Assembly (NCBI GenBank): GCA_947296835.1
Contig: CAMYQS010000032.1
Span: 1 to 9,850, forward strand
Source: an uncultured Atopostipes sp.
GTDB lineage: Bacteria; Bacillota; Bacilli; Lactobacillales; Carnobacteriaceae_A
Length of the DNA: 9,850 nucleotides
Direction of reading: 5' to 3'
The notes under the pieces were generated by a model, which worked only from the letters and a program-made list of their open reading frames with translations, ran no database searches and had not been told where the DNA came from. Shown piece by piece: positions 5,675 to 9,850 of the stretch. How positions within the stretch are numbered: the first letter of the stretch is position 1; every line of letters begins with the position of its first letter. The translations under genes and the position numbers were made by a program.

Positions 5675-6691
5675 TTAGGGTGTGATCAACATCCGATTTG
5701 GCTTTTCAAAACTAAAATGATTCGTAAGGTTATATAGCGGCTGACCATAGTTTTCCAAAGTTAATATTCTTTCGTTTTGAACAATATTAAAGTGCTTGAG
5801 CAGAACTTTCTTTACATAATCATGTGAGGGTGAAGAACCAGCGAAATGCCATATATCTCTCACTACAAAATTTGTACCATGTGTTAGTACACCATAGTCA
5901 CAAGCTGTTCGTACGATTAGATGCTCACGATATTCTTGAAAACCACAACTACATTCAATATACAGGTTGCGGGTTACTCTTAATTTTTCAGCGCACATTT
6001 TACAATAAAGACCAGTGTGCTGCTTAGTTATATCTGATGGACTATAAGGCGTAACAGTATACGGATTCACCACTTCAAATTCTTCTAAATACTTCAAAAG
6101 ATAATCAGTATTGATACTGACTTGACGCATTCTTTCTTCGTGGATAATACATTGAATATACGCATATACCTCATTACTACTGATAATATCGATATAGTTT
6201 ATATCATCATGAATGAGGACTTTGTTATGCTCGCCGATAAAAACTAAGACGCCTTTGACTGGTATATTATAGCTATAATTCCTTAATAAATTCTTTAAGT
6301 GAACCGTCGCATTGTGAATTTGATTAAGGGGATTATAGCTGATGTCAACGCCTCTAGATTTACATTGTCCATTTTGATATTCGAATACGCCAAAGTAATT
6401 TTTGATTTCAAATATGTACACACAGTGATTCGTCACTAATATATAATCACATTCGAATGTTGCATGATCTTTTAACCAAATATTTTGAAGATATGACCAC
6501 TGTGGTAATCCAAAATCATTCATAACTTGTGCAAATTGTATCTCACCTAAAGCACCAGCTTCAATTCGCTTAAACTGATTGAGCTCATTTTGCGATGTGA
6601 TCAGCTTTCTGTGTATAGCTATTTTTTGAAATTCATACTCCGTAGGTTGACTAGCAGTATTCCGACTGAACGATGTTATAATCTTTTTCAT
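5675..6691 (-). CDS. NERD-domain putative nuclease with C-terminal zinc ribbon
   Basis: Hypothetical 338-residue protein with a nuclease-related domain (NERD) at about 41-160. It has GALGE (46-50), then ECDYILV with E80 and D82, and FEIKNYFG with E95 and K97. This is the D-(x)n-ExK pattern of the PD-(D/E)xK nuclease fold, so the catalytic residues look intact. A zinc ribbon follows: CKMC (230-233) and CSC (247-249). The C-terminal part (about 255-338) is not recognised. No signal peptide or membrane segment is seen. AAGGA stands 9 bases before the ATG (plus-strand 6701-6705). It is a lone minus-strand gene flanked by AT-rich DNA and by the structured element and 41-bp array at its 3' side. 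NERD proteins occur with DNA-processing and some defence or plasmid genes, but no partner is visible and the target is unknown. Confidence 0.8.
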   Translation of the reverse strand: MKKIITSFSRNTASQPTEYEFQKIAIHRKLITSQNELNQFKRIEAGALGEIQFAQVMNDFGLPQWSYLQNIWLKDHATFECDYILVTNHCVYIFEIKNYFGVFEYQNGQCKSRGVDISYNPLNQIHNATVHLKNLLRNYSYNIPVKGVLVFIGEHNKVLIHDDINYIDIISSNEVYAYIQCIIHEERMRQVSINTDYLLKYLEEFEVVNPYTVTPYSPSDITKQHTGLYCKMCAEKLRVTRNLYIECSCGFQEYREHLIVRTACDYGVLTHGTNFVVRDIWHFAGSSPSHDYVKKVLLKHFNIVQNERILTLENYGQPLYNLTNHFSFEKPNRMLITP

Positions 6692-6738
6692 ATGATCAAA
6701 TCCTTATCTATTGTATTTAACCCCTATATATATAATTT

Positions 6739-6774
6739 GCGAAAAAATCGTATTTTCGCGTTTTTAATTGAAAA
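6739..6774 (-). promoter_or_regulatory. Possible NERD-gene promoter with a central dyad
   Basis: On the minus strand TTTTCA (6774-6769), 16 bases, TACGAT (6752-6747). The -10 sits at the centre of a dyad, GCGAAAA (6739-6745) mirrored by TTTTCGC (6753-6759), an arrangement typical of repressor sites. A second dyad, ATTGAAAAT (6767-6775) and ATTTTCAAT (6792-6800), overlaps the -35. The region is very AT-rich, which weakens every call. The dyad does not match the Gram-positive LexA box, which needs GAAC. Confidence 0.35.
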
Positions 6775-6831
6775 TTCTTTTAAATTTGAACATTTTCAAT
6801 AATTTCTTAAAAAAAGTCAGTAGAAGCAGTG

Positions 6832-6928
6832 AGGAGGTGGGATTTTTATTTTGAGCGAGTCACTTCTCAATAAATATGCTAAAATAGTAATATCATTTTT
6901 AGAAAGTTGGAAATCGAATGACATATGA
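6832..6928 (+). other. Orphan Shine-Dalgarno with possible 26-codon ORF
   Basis: AGGAGGTG (6832-6839) is a perfect ribosome binding site with no annotated gene behind it. The only reading frame near it runs from ATT 6848 (10 bases from GGAGG) or TTG 6851 (13 bases) to TGA 6926-6928. It would read about L-S-E-S-L-L-N-K-Y-A-K-I-V-I-S-F-L and overlap the start of the M42 gene in another frame. No promoter for it is clear. It may be a leader peptide, the remnant of a lost gene, or chance. Confidence 0.2.
6877..6885 (+). promoter_or_regulatory. Extended -10 of the M42 peptidase promoter
   Basis: TGCTAAAAT: TG, one base, then TAAAAT (5 of 6). No good -35 stands at 16-18 bases, which extended -10 promoters tolerate. 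Start of transcription would be near 6892, leaving a leader of about 25 bases. Confidence 0.45.
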
Positions 6929-8000
6929 AGACGATCAAATGTTAATGGATTTAGTCGCAGCGCGTGGCGTTCCTGGTAACGAGGAAGAAGTACGTGATAT
7001 ATTCAAACAATATACAGAGCCTTACGCAGATGAAATCATGCAAGATGGTTTAGGTAGTATTATTGCGAAGAAACAAGGACCGGTTACAGGCCCTAAAGTG
7101 ATGTTCGCAGGTCACTTGGATGAAGTTGGTTTCATGGTTTCTCAGATTACAGACGAAGGATTCCTAAAATTCCAAACACTTGGTGGCTGGTGGAGTCAAG
7201 TTCTACTAGGACAACAAGTTGAAGTTAAAACGCGCGATGGTAAAATCTACCACGGAGTAGTTGGATGTAAACCACCTCATGTACTGTCAAAAGCAGCACG
7301 TGAAAAACCTTATGAAATTAAAGACATGTTCTTTGATATCGGTGCAACGAGTAAAGAAGAAGTTAGCGAATGGGGTATTCGTCCAGGAGATATGGTTACA
7401 CCATACTCACCATACCGTCGCTTAAACGACTCGAAATTCTTACTCGCTAAAGCGTGGGATAACCGTATTGGTACAGCAGTAGCTATCGAAGTATTTAAAA
7501 ACTTAAGCGAAGAAGACTTACCAAACTCGATTTATGCAGTCGGTAACGTTCAAGAAGAAGTAGGTTTACGTGGTGCAAAAACATCTTCAAACCGTATCAA
7601 CCCAGATATCTCATTCGCATTAGATACAGGTACTGCTGGAGATACACCGGGTATGACTTCAGACGAGTCAAACTCAAAACTAGGTAAAGGTCCACAAATT
7701 ATCGTATTTGACGCAAGTATGATCGCTCATAAAGGTCTACGTGACTTTGTTGTCGATATTGCGGAAGAGTTAGAAATCCCATTCCAATATGAATTTATTC
7801 CTGGTGGGGGAACAGATGCTGGTAGCCAACACGTTTCAGGACACGGGGTTCCATCGCTAGCAATCACAGTACCAACTCGTTACTTGCACTCTCACTCATC
7901 GGTTATTCATGAAGATGACTACCACAACACAGTAAAATTAGTAACAGAAGTTGTCAAACGTCTAGATCAAGAAACGGTAGAGAAAATTACATTCGGATAA
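6918..8000 (+). CDS. ysdC: M42-family metallo-aminopeptidase, YsdC type
   Basis: Cytoplasmic dimetal aminopeptidase of the M42 (glutamyl aminopeptidase/PepA, tetrahedral peptidase) family, probably trimming peptides in protein turnover. Full length at 360 aa. Metal ligands and catalytic residues are visible: AGHLDEVGF (H66, D68), AWDNRIG (D181), QEEVGLRGA (E213, E214), ALDTG (D236) and RYLHSH (H324). GGGTDAGSQH near 297-305 belongs to the active-site wall. The sequence tracks B. subtilis YsdC closely (GHLDEVGFMVSQIT, GGWWSQV, KGLRDFV), and ysdC in that species also lies just after infC-rpmI-rplT. This supports the orthology even though other genes intervene here. The ribosome binding site is weak (TTGGAAA), so the start at 6918 is less certain than the family. 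It has its own terminator. Confidence 0.93.
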   Translation: MTYEDDQMLMDLVAARGVPGNEEEVRDIFKQYTEPYADEIMQDGLGSIIAKKQGPVTGPKVMFAGHLDEVGFMVSQITDEGFLKFQTLGGWWSQVLLGQQVEVKTRDGKIYHGVVGCKPPHVLSKAAREKPYEIKDMFFDIGATSKEEVSEWGIRPGDMVTPYSPYRRLNDSKFLLAKAWDNRIGTAVAIEVFKNLSEEDLPNSIYAVGNVQEEVGLRGAKTSSNRINPDISFALDTGTAGDTPGMTSDESNSKLGKGPQIIVFDASMIAHKGLRDFVVDIAEELEIPFQYEFIPGGGTDAGSQHVSGHGVPSLAITVPTRYLHSHSSVIHEDDYHNTVKLVTEVVKRLDQETVEKITFG

Positions 8001-8047
8001 TAAACAATATTGTTCGTTAAACCCTTTTCATCATACAGATATGTAAT

Positions 8048-8098
8048 AAAAGTCAGTTAATTTCACTGGAATAAGTGGAATTGCTGACTTTTTGTTTT
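8048..8098 (+). terminator. Rho-independent terminator of the M42 peptidase gene
   Basis: AAAAGTCAG (8048-8056) pairs with the complementary arm ending in CTGACTTTT. A further inner helix pairs AATTTCACT with AGTGGAATT (one G-U), and TTTTTGTTTT follows. Confidence 0.92.
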
Positions 8099-8153
8099 AA
8101 ATTACTTAAAATAGATAACGACAAATTAAAAACAAGAAGGAGAATACGAATCG

Positions 8154-9176
8154 ATGTATTACGTAAAGAACGAACGAGATGGCGTAGAAATTCATGATGC
8201 AAGTTTAAACTTAGCAATCGAATACTACCTACTAAATGAAATCGAATTAGACGAGCCTGTTTTATTATTTTATATTAATGATAACTCCATTATTATTGGG
8301 AAAAACCAAAATGCCTATGAAGAGGTTAATACGGAATATGTAGAAGAAAATAATATAAAAGTTGTTCGACGCTTCAGTGGTGGTGGGGCTGTATACCATG
8401 ATTTAGGTGTACTATGCTTCTGTTTCATCACAAAGGATGATGGTGATTCATTCCGTAACTTTAAAAAATTCACACAGCCTGTTATTGACGCACTGCACAA
8501 GATGGGTGTAGAAGGTGCAGAATTAAAAGGACGTAATGACCTAGTTATCGGAGACAAAAAATTCTCAGGAAATGCAATGTACTCGAAGAATGGTCGTATG
8601 ACATCACACGGTACTTTAATGTTTGACTCAGAAGTGGATGCAGTTGTTGGTGCATTGAAGCCTAAGAAACATAAGTTAGAATCAAAAGGAATCAAATCGA
8701 TTCGTAGCCGTGTAACAAATATCTTGCCTTATATGGATGATGAGTACCAAAACATCAGTACGAAACAATTCCGCGACCGACTATTATTAAACATCTACGA
8801 TGTAGATAGTACAGATGATGTAAAAGAGTACGTTCTGACAGAAGAAGACTGGGAAAAAATCGATGAGTTTGCAGCGAAATACACAGACAACTGGGATTGG
8901 AACTATGGTGAATCACCGAAGTTTGACCTAGAACGTGATGTACGTATCGAAGGTGTAGGAACAGTTGAAGTCAAGCTGAATGTTGAACAAGGAAAAATTT
9001 CGGACATTAAAATGTTTGGAGATTTCTTTGGTCTAGGTGAAATAGAAGACGTTGAAGATCAACTTCGTGGTGTGAAATATGAATTAGCTTCCATTAAAAA
9101 TACATTAGAAAAAGTTGATTTAAACAAATATATCGGTAATGTAACAGCCGAACAAATTGCCCAATTAATCTATTAA
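8154..9176 (+). CDS. lplA: Lipoate-protein ligase A
   Basis: Activates free lipoate with ATP to lipoyl-AMP and transfers it to lysine of lipoyl domains (2-oxoacid dehydrogenases, GcvH), a scavenging route in the cytoplasm. Full length at 340 aa. Seen: IIIGKNQNAYEEVN (46-59), the lipoate-binding loop RRFSGGGAVYHD (72-83), GRNDLVIGDKKFSGNA (126-141) with the expected adenylate-binding lysine, and SHGTLMFD (151-158). A C-terminal accessory domain follows (about 250-340). This makes it an LplA/LplJ-type two-domain ligase rather than LipM/LipL. AAGGAG (8137-8142) precedes the ATG by 11 bases. A weak promoter (TTGTTT 8092-8097, 16 bases, GATAAC 8114-8119) is possible. Flanking terminators make it monocistronic. 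Confidence 0.95.
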   Translation: MYYVKNERDGVEIHDASLNLAIEYYLLNEIELDEPVLLFYINDNSIIIGKNQNAYEEVNTEYVEENNIKVVRRFSGGGAVYHDLGVLCFCFITKDDGDSFRNFKKFTQPVIDALHKMGVEGAELKGRNDLVIGDKKFSGNAMYSKNGRMTSHGTLMFDSEVDAVVGALKPKKHKLESKGIKSIRSRVTNILPYMDDEYQNISTKQFRDRLLLNIYDVDSTDDVKEYVLTEEDWEKIDEFAAKYTDNWDWNYGESPKFDLERDVRIEGVGTVEVKLNVEQGKISDIKMFGDFFGLGEIEDVEDQLRGVKYELASIKNTLEKVDLNKYIGNVTAEQIAQLIY

Positions 9177-9183
9177 TATCAGG

Positions 9184-9230
9184 ATAAACACCATATCTTA
9201 CGAACATTTAGAAGATATGGTGTTTATTAT
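9184..9230 (+). terminator. Stem-loop terminator of lplA
   Basis: A perfect 16-bp stem (9184-9199 with 9212-9227) with a 12-base loop. The tail (TTTATTATAT) is a poor T tract, so it may act partly as an mRNA 3'-end stabiliser. Confidence 0.75.
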
Positions 9231-9248
9231 ATGAATATATCGGAAAAT

Positions 9249-9300
9249 AAATACGATTATTCCGAATAGCATTGCTATTTAACCGTATTTTCATTATATT
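9249..9300 (+). promoter_or_regulatory. Putative spx promoter with nested dyads
   Basis: TTGCTA (9272-9277), a 17-base spacer, TATATT (9295-9300; 5 of 6). The -35 overlaps the dyad AATAGC-ATT-GCTATT (9265-9279), itself enclosed by AAATACG (9249-9255) and CGTATTT (9284-9290). Multiple regulated promoters are known for spx genes; the regulator here is unknown. The TATAAA at 9329-9334 is too close to the ribosome binding site to be the -10. Confidence 0.45.
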
Positions 9301-9352
9301 AATAGTAATCATTTAGTTTAAAATCTGGTATAAATGAAAGGGAGATAAAACA

Positions 9353-9769
9353 ATGGTTATTATATATTTGTCTCCTAGCTGTACGTCTTGTCGAAAAGCT
9401 CATGCATGGCTAGAAGAATTTAATATTCCTTTTATCGAAAGAAATATTATTAAGAATCCACCAACGCAACTCGAATTTCAAAAGATGATGAGTCTCACTG
9501 TGAACGGCACAGATGAGATTATTTCGACTCGATCAAAAGCATTCCAAGATTTAAACATTGATATTAACGAATTGTCTCTTTATCAGTTACATGAATTAGT
9601 ACAGAACCACCCTGAAATTTTACGAAAACCAATCATCATGGATCAGCGTCGTATTCAGATTGGATATAATGAAAGCGAAATCCGCCAATTTGTACCAAGA
9701 AGAGTTAGAAAAAGACAACTGAACAAAGCGAAAGCAATGATTGCGACTTTTGATGGAAATACCGATTAA
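9353..9769 (+). CDS. spx: Spx/ArsC-family transcriptional regulator (divergent Spx paralogue)
   Basis: Spx proteins bind the RNA polymerase alpha C-terminal domain and redirect transcription under thiol/oxidative stress. The product is 138 aa, slightly longer than the usual 131-135. The redox switch CTSC (C10, C13) is intact, as are G52 (NGTDE), which in B. subtilis Spx contacts alpha, and the TDEIISTRSK block with R60. The C-terminal signature QIGYNESEIRQFVPRRVR follows. Differences from housekeeping Spx are LRKPI in place of LRRPI (Lys at the position of R92), SLTV in place of the usual RMTE before NGTDE, and the tail IATFDGNTD. The usual C-terminal ClpXP-recognised end (LAN/MVN) is replaced, so proteolytic control may differ. 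AAGGGAG stands about 8 bases before the ATG. Monocistronic. Confidence 0.9.
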   Translation: MVIIYLSPSCTSCRKAHAWLEEFNIPFIERNIIKNPPTQLEFQKMMSLTVNGTDEIISTRSKAFQDLNIDINELSLYQLHELVQNHPEILRKPIIMDQRRIQIGYNESEIRQFVPRRVRKRQLNKAKAMIATFDGNTD

Positions 9770-9784
9770 AATTAAATAACATTT

Positions 9785-9823
9785 GGGCTATTAAATGATT
9801 GTCATTTAATGGCCCTTTTATAT
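9785..9823 (+). terminator. Rho-independent terminator of spx
   Basis: GGGCTATTAAATGA (9785-9798) pairs with TCATTTAATGGCCC (9802-9815), one G-U pair, around TTG. TTTTATAT follows. Confidence 0.92.
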
Positions 9824-9840
9824 CGAAAGAAGAAAAACTG

Positions 9841-9846
9841 TATAAT
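9841..9846 (+). promoter_or_regulatory. Possible -10 box of the next gene at the window edge
   Basis: TATAAT preceded by TG, after the spx terminator. No clear -35 stands at the right distance, and the downstream gene is outside the window. Confidence 0.3.
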
Positions 9847-9850
9847 TAGC

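Noticed and set aside
6739..6766. Plus-strand terminator from GCGAAAA/TTTTCGC followed by GTTTTT
   Set aside because: The stem is short and AT-rich, and no plus-strand gene precedes it. A minus-strand operator explains its position better.
9329..9334. TATAAA as the spx -10 box
   Set aside because: Transcription would start inside or after the Shine-Dalgarno sequence, and no -35 is present. The TTGCTA/TATATT pair upstream fits better.

Overview
The window looks like chromosomal DNA of a low-GC Gram-positive bacterium, most likely a member of the Lactobacillales (Carnobacteriaceae, Aerococcaceae or Enterococcaceae neighbourhood). The support is: an LPxTG sortase substrate, an L20-type leader in front of infC-rpmI-rplT, strong AGGAGG ribosome binding sites, an Spx-family regulator, and an IF3 N-terminus (I/M-A-K-E-M-I-V-N-E) of the lactic-acid-bacterial kind. 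Genus is a guess.

Layout, left to right. Positions 1-800: 3' part of a ROK-family fructokinase and its terminator. 800-3040: a promoter and a secreted, cell-wall-anchored 5'-nucleotidase with a terminator. 3041-4646: a near-consensus promoter, a long structured L20 autoregulatory leader ending in an attenuator, then infC (apparently starting on AUA), rpmI and rplT, closed by a 16-bp perfect-stem terminator that also serves the convergent gene. 4647-5231 (minus): a cysteine-free uracil-DNA-glycosylase-like protein. 5232-5674: a gene-free stretch with the most unusual content of the window. It holds a 31-bp dyad over a promoter, four palindromic repeats at exactly 41-bp period, and a GC-richer element that can fold as a nested hairpin with a 7-bp loop-to-flank pseudoknot. 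5675-6691 (minus): a NERD-domain putative nuclease with a zinc ribbon. 6918-8000: an M42 metallopeptidase of the YsdC type. 8154-9176: lipoate-protein ligase. 9353-9769: a divergent Spx paralogue. Most plus-strand genes are separately terminated.

How it fits together. The infC operon makes translation factors and is likely controlled twice: by L20 at the leader, and by IF3 at the rare start codon. In Bacillus subtilis a YsdC-type peptidase gene also lies just downstream of infC-rpmI-rplT. The block with the NERD gene, structured element and 41-bp array (about 5232-6830) may therefore be an accessory insertion into a conserved neighbourhood. The best candidate for something undescribed is that block: a promoter/operator-headed array of phased palindromes next to a structured element and a nuclease-like gene. 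No cas gene, toxin gene or transposase is visible, so its function is open.
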